Below, in pieces: positions 1 through 10,528 of a stretch of DNA of 24,830 nt. The notes below the pieces were generated by a model that saw nothing but the letters and a program-made list of their open reading frames with translations, was not told where the DNA came from and made no database searches. A program made the position numbers and the translations under genes. Origin of the DNA: Zopfochytrium polystomum (lineage: Eukaryota > Chytridiomycota > Chytridiomycetes > Chytridiales > Chytridiaceae); the NCBI GenBank assembly GCA_025765615.1, contig JAIVFJ010000557.1, positions 1-24,830 on the forward strand, read 5' to 3'. Each line of letters begins with the position of its first letter. The first letter of the stretch is position 1.

Positions 1-104
1 TCAAACACTGATGGAACTTCGGGGGGCCGGAAAGGGTCGCAATTGACAACGCGGACGGCGGTGAATCAGAGCAAGGTCGCCACAACCACGCCGCCACGCG
101 ATCG

Positions 105-1302
105 TCAGCCCCGTGGCCGCAGCCGCAGCGTCCTTGGACCTGACGCGATCGCCGCCGCGGCGCTCGCCACGAGCGACTCGACGGGCCCGGAGAACCCGAT
201 TCGCCTCGTCCTGCCGTCAAAGAAGGTGGTATACCCGCGCAGCGCCGGGAACCCCACGCGAACGATGGCGGCGTCCGCGGACAGCTCGTCGGTGCTCCTG
301 AACGCGACGACGCACGTCGTCTTGTTGACCCTCGCGACGTAGGACGAGGGCGGGACAGTGATTGTGAGGTCCGCCGTCAGCTTGAACTTGAGTGCGGGGG
401 CTGCCGCGGTGGCGGCCGGGTCGCAGGGGACGGCGAGCGACATCAGCCTGGACTCCGAGTCAGTCGCGAGGGCGCTGCCGGGGATAGCGTTGTGTATCGC
501 TTTGATAATTTCCGGGGGCGCTTTGCCGTAGAAGCTCTCGATATCGATGGTAAGCGCGGGGGCGGCGACGCGCTGTTGCGCGGCGAGGGCTTGGAGGTCG
601 ACGGAGGCCGCGGCGCCAAAGGACACGATTGGACGGGGAGGGACCAGGCGTCGGAGGCGGGGACCCAGGCCATGACTTTGTCGGTGACGTTGAAGTTGAC
701 GATGCCGAGAGGTCTTGGGCGAAGGCCAGGCTGAGGTTTGTGGGGCCGCCTGGGGCGTGGAGGAGAAGTAGCCGGAGGACGGGTCTGCGGAGTTGGTGTT
801 CATGGGCAGGACCAGGCTGAGGGCGCCATCGGCGGCGGTGAAGGCGTCAAGGGGCGTTGTTGCGTTCTGGATGGCGGTGAAGGGGAATGCTGGGTCGGTC
901 ACGCCGGCGATGGTGATCGTGTCGACGGCGGTGACGCCCTGGAAGCCGGAATATCCGGCAACTGGTGCCCGTTGGCGTCAGTTTTGGATGTCCTTTTCTT
1001 TGCACGGGGGCTTTCAAAGGGGAGATCGCTCACCACTAGTGTTGAACGGCGTCGTGTTCAAGCCGTCTCTGTGGGTCGAGCTTGCGGTGGCGCTGTAGCC
1101 GCTCGTTCTCCCCATCCAATGCACGACTTGGAAGCCAGCCAGGATGATGCGGAGCCGGTCGTGAAGACGACGGTAAAGTTCTGTGGGGGGCTGCGGAGAT
1201 TGTGCCAGCAAAGGGCGAGGCGTCGCCGGAAAGCGGTGTGAGCTTGACCGTGGACAACTGGGCGAGGACGGGAAGCGATCCCACGATGCTTGTAACGATC
1301 AT
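105..1302 (-). CDS. Catalytically degenerate pepsin-like (A1) aspartic protease homologue
   Basis: Family A1 proteases are bilobed secreted or vacuolar endopeptidases using two Asp residues in D-T-G motifs. Seen here: an ATG at 1302, a hydrophobic leader (MIVTSIVGSLPVLAQ), then PQNFTVVFTTGSASSWL, which aligns with the N-lobe active site but has Thr where the catalytic Asp belongs. An intron at 962-1033 (GTGAGC...CACCAG, phase 1) joins NTTPFNTS to VAGYSGFQGVTAVDTITIAG, the usual flap-side 'DTV.I.G' block. The C-lobe follows: TIDIESF at the second D-T-G site, then IPGSA, VPCDP, ITVPPSSYV and the terminal RGYTTFFDGRTRRIGFS. The reading frame changes near 1190-1200 (a run of six C on this strand) and about three times between 620 and 760. 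The family is clear; protease activity is unlikely. It could also be a pseudogene. The start might lie further upstream, at an ATG near 1374, if one indel is allowed. Residues after RIGFS may include a C-terminal anchor region, but this is unclear. Confidence 0.72.
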
Positions 1303-1440
1303 CGCCGACAGGATACCACCGCTGCGGCGGCGATGGTGGGGGCTGAGGGAGCGGTTGCTGCCGACTTGTGCATATGCTTGTTTTGCAATGGCGGGTATGG
1401 AAGAAGTGCCGGTGGGTTGTGCTTTCTGGCTGTCTCGAGT

Positions 1441-1452
1441 GTTTTATATATG
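1441..1452 (-). promoter_or_regulatory. TATA-like element upstream of the aspartic-protease-like gene
   Basis: The minus strand reads CATATATAAAAC here, about 140 bases upstream of the ATG at 1302 and about 75 upstream of the alternative ATG near 1374. It is the only TATA-like motif in the upstream region. Its position fits a core promoter, but there is no independent evidence of transcription start. Confidence 0.35.
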
Positions 1453-1562
1453 TAAGCAGCCCCTTTCGATATCCTTTGGAGCCAGGATAGGATCTCTCTC
1501 AAGTTTACTTTTTTGACGAGGGGTTGGGGCGGCTGGTTGGATCGTCTTTTCCCTATTTCTCT

Positions 1563-1583
1563 CCACACACACACACACACACA

Positions 1584-1643
<60 letters not shown>

Positions 1644-1644
1644 G
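1563..1644. repeat. (CA)n(CT)n compound microsatellite
   Basis: About 80 bases of CA dinucleotides passing into CT dinucleotides with rare interruptions. It lies about 110 bases upstream of the TATA-like element of the minus-strand protease-like gene, so on that strand it is a GA-rich upstream tract. The rest of 1645-2477 holds no recognisable gene, only a CRE-like site, a CCAA tandem near 2195-2214, a T tract near 2251-2276 and CTTC/CTGT-rich sequence. Confidence 0.9.
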
Positions 1645-1981
1645 TCACCTTGCGAAATTCATTCAGAACAACAGAAAAACACTCTGTGAGAGCATGATTC
1701 AAAATTTTTTTATTCATTTTTTGCTCAGAACAAAAATTCCAGCGCTGGTCCAAATTTTTCTTCAAACCCTTGAGCAAATGATGTTGTTGATATTATTGTC
1801 TTCAAAACCCGAAGTATCGGTCCCGACATTGACAGGGTTTCCACAAAGGGAAAGCGGAAAGGAAGTTACACTCTTCATGTGGCTCCAAGCCAGAAATGCC
1901 ATTTGGGACAGGGCGGAAAATTTTTTTTGTGCCAGTTTTGCTCATCAGATCCGCCAGCCGCACCTTATCGGAAACTTCTAA

Positions 1982-1989
1982 TGACGTCA
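1982..1989. promoter_or_regulatory. Palindromic CRE/ATF-type site TGACGTCA
   Basis: A perfect TGACGTCA palindrome, the consensus for CREB/ATF-family bZIP factors. It lies about 490 bases upstream of the putative ATG at 2478 and about 680 upstream of the minus-strand gene start at 1302, between divergently transcribed genes, so it could serve either. An 8-mer can occur by chance, so this is a candidate only. Confidence 0.4.
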
Positions 1990-2477
1990 CTTTATGCGCC
2001 CCGCCAAATGCCTTCGTTGTTGGGCATTGAGGACGGGAGTGGTTCCAGGGCGGACGATGGAGGGAATGGACGGCCAAGATTTTGGATTGGCTGAATGCCG
2101 GCGGGGTGATCCAAGAGGAAATAACCTTTAATCATCACCTACCTAGTCCAACCCAGTGAGAACTAACTTTGTATGATTGAGACAGCCCCACCACCAACCA
2201 ACCAACCAACCACCAACGGACCGAAAATTTATTCATGTGCTTTCAGGCTTGTTTTTTTTTTTTTTTTTTTTTTTTCCCCTTCCTTCCTTCCTTCCTTTTG
2301 TTCCCCTCGTATTCCCGTATTTGGTAGGAATACGTGCCTGTCTCTCCCCTGTCTGTCTGTCACTCTGACCTCTGCTCTCTGTCTCTTGTCGTCTGTCTCC
2401 CACAGTTGTAACAAGCGAGAATTAATTGATTCGTTTGTTGTTTGTTGTGAGCGAGCCACACACTCCCTGCCACCAAA

Positions 2478-5400
2478 ATGGCGCCGCCGCGCTCCTCTCC
2501 GACGACGCCGCGGACGCCGCCGCGCCGCGTCGCTGTCTGCTCACCACTTATACTCGCCGCCGGCAAAGTCGCTATCGTCCCAGCAGCAGCGGTCGCGCTC
2601 GGCGTCGTCGGCACCGTCGTCAGCGTCGGCGCCCCCATCGTCATCGACATCGCCGTCGTCGCTTGCTCTTGCTCGGCGGTTCGAGATCAAGGCACTCGCA
2701 GCTCCCGCCCATTCCCGTCGTCGTGTTCGCTCCCTCCGGCCCTCTGCCGCCGCCCTTAGGGCCATGGCCGACCCCGCCGCGCTCCCTCGCTGTTCCCCTG
2801 TCTCCCGGCGCCGGCACTCCCACCGCCATTTCGTCGACACCCCTGTCCCCAACGGACGCAGTGCCCTTTTCGTACGCCAGCGTCGTGGCCAGAAGCAGGT
2901 CGCAGTCACCTGCGCCGCCTGCCACGCCCACCACGCCCACCTCGCCCACCTCGCGCGCGCCGGAGCCCGAGTCCGCTGCGATCAGCGCAAGCTCGCTCCT
3001 CGTGCCCGAGCCAAGCAGGCCCACCCCCCCATCCTACGCAAGCATGGCAGCGCGAAGCAGGTCGCCGTCGCCTTCTCCTCTTCCCGCCCAAAAAGACACG
3101 ACTCCACAGTGGTCGCCCCGCAAAAGCGTCCAGTCCCAGCACCTGCCTCTCCGTCCCTCGGATCCCTCCACCCCACCACCCGACCCGCCTCAACCACCCG
3201 CTTCCGTGACGGATCCGCCCGCCCTGCGCACCACCGCGCCAGGCAAGCCGACGACGCCTTTCTCGTACGCGAGCGTCGTTGCTCGCGGCCGGTCGCCGTC
3301 GCCGCTCCCGTTCTCGCCGCCAAGCTCCCCGCCGGCGCAGCATCTCGTCCCGCCGTCGATCGTGTTTTCTGACGACGAGGACGACGGGGATGTTGACGCA
3401 AAAGCGGTCACGACATCCCGCAATGCGCAGTCGGAGCCCAAGCCGCCGAGCCCCCCTGCGCCTCCCCTCCATACGACCACGGCGGCGACGTCGCCAGACA
3501 CGGCGCAGCAGCAATTGCACCCTCCGGATCCGCCCGTGAGCGTGCTGTCGTACGCCAAGGTCGCCGCGCAGCACGGGTCGCTGTCGTCACCTCTGGCGAC
3601 GGTGCCACGCGTGGTGCCCGCGGCCGAGGAGGTGGCCGACGCAAAGCAAGCGTACTCGTTCAGCAGCTTGACCACGCTGACGTTGCTCGAGACGCCGCCG
3701 TCCACGACTGCTTTGGTCATGGATGGAGGCGCCGAACACTCTCCTGGATCATCAGGGGCGCACGCGATTCTTTTGGAGGGTATTGGTGAGTCCCGGCCGA
3801 GTCGCTGGTTTCTGGGGGACGTCGCTCACATTGGAAAGCAATTCCTTGCAGGGAGAACCGACGCCAACGTTCCATCAGTTCAAGCTCATCCCCCGCAAGT
3901 GTTGCCGACACCAGTAACGGTAAAACGCCACGATGCGAATACTGCCTCTGTTGCCCACGCTCACATCCCCAAACACCAAACGCAGGACCCGCTCTCCATG
4001 TCGCTGAACGGCGTGCGACTCTCCTACATCATCGACTTTGTCAACGCGCTCGGAGGAAGGGCGGCGCTTGGAGACATGACCACGTCGGACGTCAACATTC
4101 AATGGATCACACCGCTGACGAGCGCGACGCAGCTTTCCGCGGTCGACCACCTGCTCCATCATGGGCGTGACGACGTGGTCAGCCAAGCGAACTGGTTCGT
4201 GTCGCACGCGTGGAGCTTCCGGTTCGTGGACGTGGTGGACGCGCTGCTCAAGTTCTTTTCGGACCAAGGCGTGGCGCCGACGGAGGCGGTCGTGTGGTTC
4301 GACCTGTTTTCCAACTCGCAGCACGACACGAGCGGGAGGCCGTTCGACTGGTGGGAGCTGACGTTCATGTCAGCGATCGCGACGATCCGTAACGTGGTGA
4401 TGGTGCTGCTGCCGTGGGACGACCCGGTGCCGCTGAAGCGGGCGTGGTGCGTGTTTGAGCTGTACGCGGCGGCGCGGACGGGCGCCGAGTTCCACGTGGC
4501 GATGCCGCCGGCGGCCGCCGCGACCTTCCTTGGCGCCATGGTCGAGAGCCCGAGGAGGTTTGCGCAGGTGCTGGCCACGGTCAGCTGCGGGCGGTCCGAG
4601 GCGACGAAGGAGATGGACCGCGAGCTGATCTTTCAGGTCGTTGACCAGTCGCTGCCTGACGGCATGGCCGCGCTGGACGGCCTCGTGCTCAAGGTGTTTG
4701 GGCAGTGGCTCAAGCGCACGCTCGCCGCGTACCGCGAGCGCGCGGTGTCGGCTGTTGAGGCGGACCTGGTCGAGTTGGAGAGGACCTCTGTGGCGGCGCG
4801 TTCGCGCGGCGGCGGCAGTGGCGGCGAGACGCCGCGTGCCGTCGACGTCGTGCTAGCGCGGTCAAACGGCGCGTTGCGGAAGACGGTGGCCGACGCCGCG
4901 CTGCACCCGCGTGCGCACGCGCTGCTGGAGGCGCTGCAGTGGTCGTACACGCTCGCGTACCTTCACGACGACCACGGCGAGCACGCGTCGGCGACGCCGC
5001 TATACGAGTTCTGCGTCAACACGGGGACGGCGGTGCTCGGGCGTTCGCACGAGTCGACGCTGCTCGCGCTGTTCCGGTACCACGACAACATCCGGCGGCA
5101 GGGGCGGCGGGAGGAGTCGCTGGCTCTGGCGCTCGAGTGCCTGGCGCTGCGGCAGGCGAGCGGGTGCCCCGCGGCGGACGTGCTGTCGTCGAAAAACTCG
5201 GTGGCGAACAGTTTGCTGGACCTCGGGCGGGTGTGGGAGGCGGTGCAGCTGCACGAGGAGATTTTGAAGGAGCGCGCCGCGGTGCTCGGGCCGACCGCGC
5301 TCGAGACGCTGAGGTCCATGAACAACTTGGCCAACGCGTACAGGACCCTCGGCGACTTGCAAAAGGCGGAGAAGTACTATGTCGACTGCCTTGAAATGCG

Positions 5401-6333
5401 GACGCAGTACCTGGGAGAGCACCATCCGGTAAAGAAGAGATAGGAGCGCTCTTTTGTTTGCTGCCATTTAACGTCTGACATTGTGGATCCCCTTTCTTTG
5501 TGGGGGGTTGGGTTCTTGTTTCAACCAGGACACTATCCGGTCCCTGCACAATCTCGCAGAACTGCGACGCGACCAGCACCGGCTGGAAGAAGCGAGCGAC
5601 TATTCGGAGCTCGTCTACAACAGGGTCAGTGTAGTATCTAATTTTTATCCTGCGGCGCCGAAGGCATGGGAAATGACCCCCTCGACTGACGCTCTTCCCT
5701 TCTCCCACACCTCCCGCAACACCACCCATCCAGCGCCGCACAGTCCTCGGCGAGGGCCACCCCGACACGATCCGATCGCTCCTGCGCCTCGAAAACATCT
5801 ACCGTCGCGACCAGTGGGACGCGGAGCGCGCCGTCTCGCTTCTCCGCGACGCGCACGCGCGCGTGGTAGCCGCTTCGGGGCGCGCGAGCCTGGCGGCGGT
5901 GCAAGTGAAACGGGCGCTCGCGGTCGCGCTGGCCGAGTCCTGGGACGGCGTCGGGGGGGTCCGCGGCGACGGAGACGCCGTCGACGTCGACGACGGTTTA
6001 TCAGCGGCGCGGGCGATGCTCCGCGACTGCGCGTCGGTGCTGAGCGAGCGGCGACGGCGCGGCGCCGCGTGGCTGGACGACCTGGACGCGGTGGAGGCCG
6101 AGACGGTGCGGGTGGAGGGCGCGCGGGCGTACGTGGAGCGCGTGGCGGCGGGGTCGCCGCCGCGGAGCCCGACGCCGTCGACGGTGAGCAGCGGCAGCCG
6201 CACGGAGAGCGTGGGACGCGGGGTGTGGCGTGGGGGTGGCGGCGGCGGCGGCGGCGGCGGAGGGCGGCGGGGGCTGAGCATGAACCGGCAGGCGAACGGG
6301 AGCCGCGGGAGGGGCAGGCAACACGCGCGGTAG
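2478..6333 (+). CDS. SHAW/TIR-like domain plus TPR (kinesin-light-chain-like) protein
   Basis: Exon 1 ends with a long frame open to 5428. It encodes a Pro/Ser/Ala-rich region with four SYA(S/K)(V/M)xA repeats, then the conserved domain: SLNGVRLSYIIDFVN, WFVSHAWSF (4193-4219), VVWFDLFSNSQH, WWELTFMSAI, VVMVLLPWDDPVPLKRAWCVFELY (near 4440). TPR units follow (LLEALQWSYTLAYLHDDHG to LRSMNNLANAYRTLGDLQKAEKYY). Phase-0 introns at 5429-5528 and 5625-5733 join to DTIRSLHNLAELRRDQHRLEEA and RRTVLGEGHPDTIRSL, and the protein ends in a Gly/Arg-rich tail at 6333. The ATG at 2478 has a good context (CCAAAATGG) but sits in the +1 frame relative to the main frame, so an unseen intron or indel lies before about 2800. 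Canonical introns may also lie at 3786-3851 (GTGAGT...TTGCAG) and 3914/3920-3985. The function is unproven. TPRs suggest a scaffold, and the SHAW domain resembles TIR-type signalling domains. Domain calls are firm, the N-terminus is not. Confidence 0.8.
3786..3851 (+). other. Candidate spliceosomal intron in the SHAW-TPR gene
   Basis: GTGAGT donor and TTCCTTGCAG acceptor, 66 bases, a multiple of three, so splicing keeps the main frame. The segment has no stop, so retention would add 22 residues. A second candidate of 66 or 72 bases ends at 3985 (ACGCAG), just before DPLSMSLNGV, where family similarity resumes. Between them the +1 frame reads TPTFHQFKLIPRK, which looks more protein-like than the main frame, hinting at an indel here. 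Confidence 0.5.
5429..5528 (+). other. Spliceosomal intron in the SHAW-TPR gene
   Basis: GTAAAG donor directly after GEHHP and CAACCAG acceptor directly before DTIRSLHNLAEL, phase 0. The upstream frame stops 15 bases into the intron, while the spliced product continues the TPR pattern '(L)GEHHPDTIRSLHNLA', the classic kinesin-light-chain TPR signature. This makes the intron nearly certain. Confidence 0.88.
5625..5733 (+). other. Spliceosomal intron in the SHAW-TPR gene
   Basis: GTCAGT donor after LVYNR and CATCCAG acceptor before RRTVLGEGHPDTIRSLLRLENIYR, phase 0. Splicing again rebuilds a TPR unit across the junction, and the downstream frame runs open to the stop at 6331-6333. Confidence 0.85.
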
Positions 6334-7054
6334 AGGATGATGCTTTCGATGCTCCTGCATCGCTTTCTTTTATATGCTTTCCCCCCCTATTGTTTGGTTA
6401 CCCCTCGATACATCCACACAGGCTGGGAATGACCCTCCCATTTTTGATTTGCTGGAAAGCGCTTAACCTTCAAGTAAATATATGTTACCCCCATTAGCGC
6501 ACACGATGTTTTTTTTTTTTTTTTTTCCTTTGTGGGACAGAGTGCAGCGAAGCCAGACCAACCGTTTCTCGTCTCCCGGTCCGGCTTTGTGGCTTTTACA
6601 CTGCCGGGTGGGTCGCATTGGTGGTAAAACAAGATTGGGGTGCATACTTTCATTATATATGCATGTGGTTTTCAGCAATGGTGCAAGTGCCGACGAGAAA
6701 ACGGGGGTGGTCCGACCCTGAGGCAAGTGCCCTCAAACACTATCCAGCCGGATCAAACCCGCCTCCGCTCCCTTTTCCCGGGAATGAGGTAGATATCGAG
6801 CGAGCCAAACTTTGCTCCGCAACCGAGGTTGAGAAAAAAAAAAAGAAAAAAAAAAAAAAAAAAAAAGAGACAAGGTATTAATATGACGCTCTCCATATTT
6901 CGTTTCCGCGTTTGGTTTTGCCTACGATCTCTTCTACCGCCGGGGTTGGGGTTCACAAGTACACGAACAAAAAAAAAACAAAAAAAAAAAAAAAAAACCA
7001 ATGCGGCACAAAACCCTTTTTCCCCACCGGTATTGACCACCGTCGCAAACTCTG
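6334..7054. other. A/T-tract-rich gap between convergent genes
   Basis: Contains a T tract near 6509-6527, an A tract near 6834-6866 and a second A tract near 6968-6998. No coding frame or RNA gene is recognisable. It separates the 3' ends of the plus-strand SHAW-TPR gene and the minus-strand His-rich membrane protein gene, so both 3' UTRs and polyadenylation sites should fall here. Confidence 0.6.
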
Positions 7055-9658
7055 TCACTGCTGCCGGTCCGAGTTGACCAGCGTCCTCAGCGACGCGCCA
7101 GAGGCTGACGACGCGGACGCAAAGCCCGAGACGCTGCTGTGTGGTGACACGACGGCCGACGTGGGGCTCTGCGGCGAGACGACGACGACGACGGGGGGAG
7201 GCGGCGGGGGCGGGCTGGTGGTGGCGGAGTGGGGCGACACGGTGCTGCTGCTGCTGCTGCTGCTGGAGGTGGTGTTGGGGTCTTCCTCGCTGTAAGGCGG
7301 CGGGCTGACAAACTCGACGCCGCATTCTTCGCACGCGGTTTCGTTCGGGCCGTGACGGTGGTGGTGGTGGTGAGCGCTCCGGCCCTGGGCTGCGGCGGCG
7401 GCGGCGCCGGCAACGACCGACGGGGCCTGCGGCAGCACGACGATCTCCGCCTCGCCAGGGATGGATTCGGGCAGCGAGGGGAGGATCTCGCACGCGGCGA
7501 CGTCTTCAACGTCGCAGTTTTCGTCGCGGCATTCTTCGGGGTCGTTGCCGTGGTGGTGGTGGTGGTGGTGGCGGTGCTCGATGACGACGGGGGTGGCTTC
7601 GCCGTTCTCGACGGTGGCGGGCGTGCCGGGCGGCGGGGACACGGGTATGGCGATAACGTCGCAGTGGAAGTGGACGCTCTCGTGCTCCGGGTCGTCGGAG
7701 TCGTGGTCGTGGTCGTGATGGACGTTTCCGATGTGGTAGTGGAACTCGTGGCCGCGGATGCGGCCGCTAAGGGGACCCCGGATGGACGTGACGTTGTTGT
7801 TGTCCTCTTCGTCAGAGTCGCTGAGCATGCCGCAGGTGGTGGTGTCGTGGACGCTGCTGGCGTACGCCGCTTCGTCTTCCTCGCCGTCGCTCACGTACAG
7901 CGGGAGAGGATCGACCTCGCCGCCTTCCTCCAACGCGCCATAATCACCGCGACCGTCCCCGCTATCGGGGAACAGTAGCGAGTGCAGAAGCATCGCGAGG
8001 CCGCACGCGCAGGCAACCACAATGACAGCGGTAACGACGCCGACGCCAAGACCGATCAGCGCGAGCAGTGTCCAAAGTGGCCACCAGCCCTCCTCGGCTC
8101 CGCCGTCGTCGCCACCATCACCGTCGCCAGGATTAGGGGGCGGCACAGGATCGTTACCCCCTTCGTCATCTCGATCGCCGCCGGCACCAGGCAGCCAGGG
8201 TGCGATGCCGACAGCCTCTTCCCGGACGACAACGTCCACAACGAACGAGACAGCGCTCGGATCCCAAACGCCGTCGCCGTCGAGCGTGTCCGCTTCACCT
8301 AACGTGCTGACGTCGCCGTCTGTAGAGGTTTGAGGCCGAGCCTGCAATCGGATAAGCGACCACGTTGAACCCTGAGGGCCCTCCACAACTGCGACCGGCC
8401 GCCCGCTTCCTCCTTCCATGCCAGGAAGCACAGCTGGCGATGAAATCAGCAAATACGCCACTTCGACGCGCGGCTGCTGATTTCTATCTGGGAAGACAAA
8501 CCGACAGGTAACCCCGGCTTGACCTCCTTTGCTGGTTTTGTCTTTGAGAACAGACACGCTGTGGTTTAGATACATCGGGCAGTGAGAGTGCGGTGGCAGC
8601 TCAGTGGTGGGATCGCTGTCGGAAGATGTTGGTGGGACGGGAACGGTGACGAGAGAGTTTGGCGTCCACACCGGCAGTACACTATCGGGAAGCTCGTAGC
8701 CGACCAAGTGAATATCCATATTGACAGATCCTACACACGTGGGAGCCTTCCAGATTGAATGTGGAGCTAAAGGAGAAAAGTTTCAGACACGATGAAAGGG
8801 CACAACAAATTCAGAAAACGACGCAATTTACCATGGAAAATAATGAAATACACGTCTGAAGGGACACCAGTGAGGTTGTACTGCCCTTCCGCAGATGTGA
8901 ATCTCGTAATCAAAAGATTTGCAGGCGGAACGAGTCCCGCTTTCCAGATACGGAAAGCAGCGGCACTCCGCAGAATCACAACGTCTGGTTCTCCTCGTTC
9001 AAAGTCCCATTCAATGTTGACCCATGCCCCTTTCAAACTTGATAACGGAATACTGATGTTGGGGACGCAGTGTGCGTCGCACCCACGTCGGGAATCGCCC
9101 CACTCGGGGACATCCGGAAGGTCGTCGGGACCAGAGTAGCCCGAAGGGTAGTCGAGCTTCATCTTGACGGTTCGTTTTGTAGAAACAGTGGGGACAAGGC
9201 GTGGAAGATAGTCGAGGAGCATGTATGCGTGGGCGATGTCCGCGTTCTTCGAGTGGTTGGTCTTGTCGTGGAGCGCCGTTGCCGGTTCGCCGCGGTGATA
9301 CGAGGGAAGCAGCCACGACGCGTGCACGTCGACGTGCGACAAGATGGGCGCACGCAAAGGAACCAGTCGCCGCTCGGACCCGCGCGAGAAGAAAAGTGCG
9401 CTGTCCGTCGTCCACATCGCCGGGCCACAAGACAGCGAGGCTGACGAAAAAAGAGCGTTGCCAGGACTGCCAACGGCACAAGCCACCTTTGATTTTGATT
9501 TTTGGACAAGTCAAACAGAGGGTGCGGCAAAAGACAAGCTAAAGGTTATCTGTCGCTTACCAATGAGAGTACTCATCATCGCCTGAGTCTGGGTCCGTCG
9601 ACATCATTTCAACGCCGCCAAGTCCAGGGGTGCCCGATCTAGTGCCCGCACTCGACAT
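7055..9658 (-). CDS. Membrane protein with extracellular domain and His-rich cytosolic tail
   Basis: The gene reads from an ATG at 9658 (MSSAGTRSGTPGLG...GDDEYSH). A 74-base intron at 9487-9560 (GTAAGC...CAAAG) joins to WWLVPLAVLATLFF, a probable N-terminal membrane segment. The frame then changes at a run of six A at 9447-9452 (plus strand), and again near 9390, before the ectodomain (MKLDYPSGYSGPDDLPDVPEW, AWVNIEWDFERGEPDVVIL, YNLTGVP, DVYFIIFHG). A 65-base intron at 8767-8831 is phase 1. The 554-codon final exon has NHS and NVT sequons, an acidic stalk, a strong membrane segment (WPLWTLLALIGLGVGVVTAVIVV, about codons 214-236) and a tail with three His clusters (codons about 324-352, 382-390, 450-456), Cys pairs, a PPPY motif and Ser/Pro runs. 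I do not recognise the family; the ectodomain only loosely recalls APD-type E3 ligase ectodomains. Metal binding by the tail is inference. Confidence 0.7.
8767..8831 (-). other. Spliceosomal intron in the His-rich membrane protein gene
   Basis: On the minus strand a GTAAAT donor follows the codons for FIIFH plus one base, and a CCTTTAG acceptor precedes the bases encoding APHSIWKAPTCVG. Splicing joins the two open frames exactly (phase 1), whereas read-through reaches a stop within the intron. Confidence 0.85.
9487..9560 (-). other. Spliceosomal intron in the His-rich membrane protein gene
   Basis: GTAAGC donor after ...GDDEYSH, and ATCAAAG acceptor before the membrane-segment codons, phase 2. 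The unspliced frame stops one codon into the intron. Splicing yields an uninterrupted acidic cytosolic peptide followed by W-W-L-V-P-L-A-V-L-A. Confidence 0.75.
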
Positions 9659-10494
9659 GAGCGGGGGTCGGTTTCGTCGGTCATGGGAAGGATGGGCGTG
9701 AGAAGTGCAGACGAGTGGTGGCCCCTGGATATCACCGACGGTGGCGCTGAGCCAAGAGAACAAACCCAGGGTTTGTTGATGGAGTGAGGATGCTGCCGTA
9801 AGATGTAACGCGCCGCGGAATACGAAGAGAGTCCCCTCCCGACGGTAAGGAGGGAGATGAGAGGAATCTTTGACGGCAGTGGAGGAGCGGAGGGCGACGA
9901 TGGGGTGGAAGCAACAACGGGTCGTTCGAAGTGGGGTAAAACGATGCGAAGAAGATTGGGACGGCTGGATGATCCACCAGTGCCAGCTGGAGACGCAGAG
10001 GAAGAGGAAGAAGCCAACGGTGCTGATAAAGATGAAGATGAAGAAGATGATGGTGATGATGATGATGCTAACTGACGACGACGATGTGGACGCAGATGAG
10101 GCCAACGCAGCTGGAAAAGGAGGATTGCTTGATTGGGTGGCTGGTTCCGACTGGGTCCGACCACGAGGGTTCAGGGAGGACCGCGAGGTACGCGGGCGGA
10201 CCGCCGAAGCCGGTGATATTATTGACGGAGTGGGCGGCGCAGCGGTGGGTGGCTTGCAGTTGCCATCATGGGAATCCGACGGGCCCCAAGGAAAACGAGA
10301 CAACCGAGGGACTGTGAACAAGGGGGTGATGATGCAGTCGGTGGTGCAGAAGCAGGCGACGGCAACGCCTCAAACAAGGACGACGGCGAAGCATCGTCGG
10401 CAGGACTTGAGTTTGCGGTGGTGAAGAAGGTGCTGGCGGACGATTTGGGACGCAGGCAGGATCGAAATGCGAGGAGGAGGATGATGATGATGAT

Positions 10495-10528
<34 letters not shown>

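Noticed and set aside
2426..2477. Start of the SHAW-TPR protein at 2426
   Set aside because: The codon at 2426 is TTG, not used as a normal start in eukaryotic nuclear genes; the ATG at 2478 is the better candidate despite its frame.
3190..3720. Long minus-strand frames opposite the SHAW-TPR N-terminus
   Set aside because: They mirror GC-rich Pro/Ser/Ala codons of the plus-strand gene and show no conserved motif.
7229..7978. Plus-strand 249-codon Val/Gly-rich frame opposite the His-rich gene
   Set aside because: It is the antisense of the His, Asp and Ser codon repeats of the minus-strand gene, which has splice-supported exons and clear protein features.
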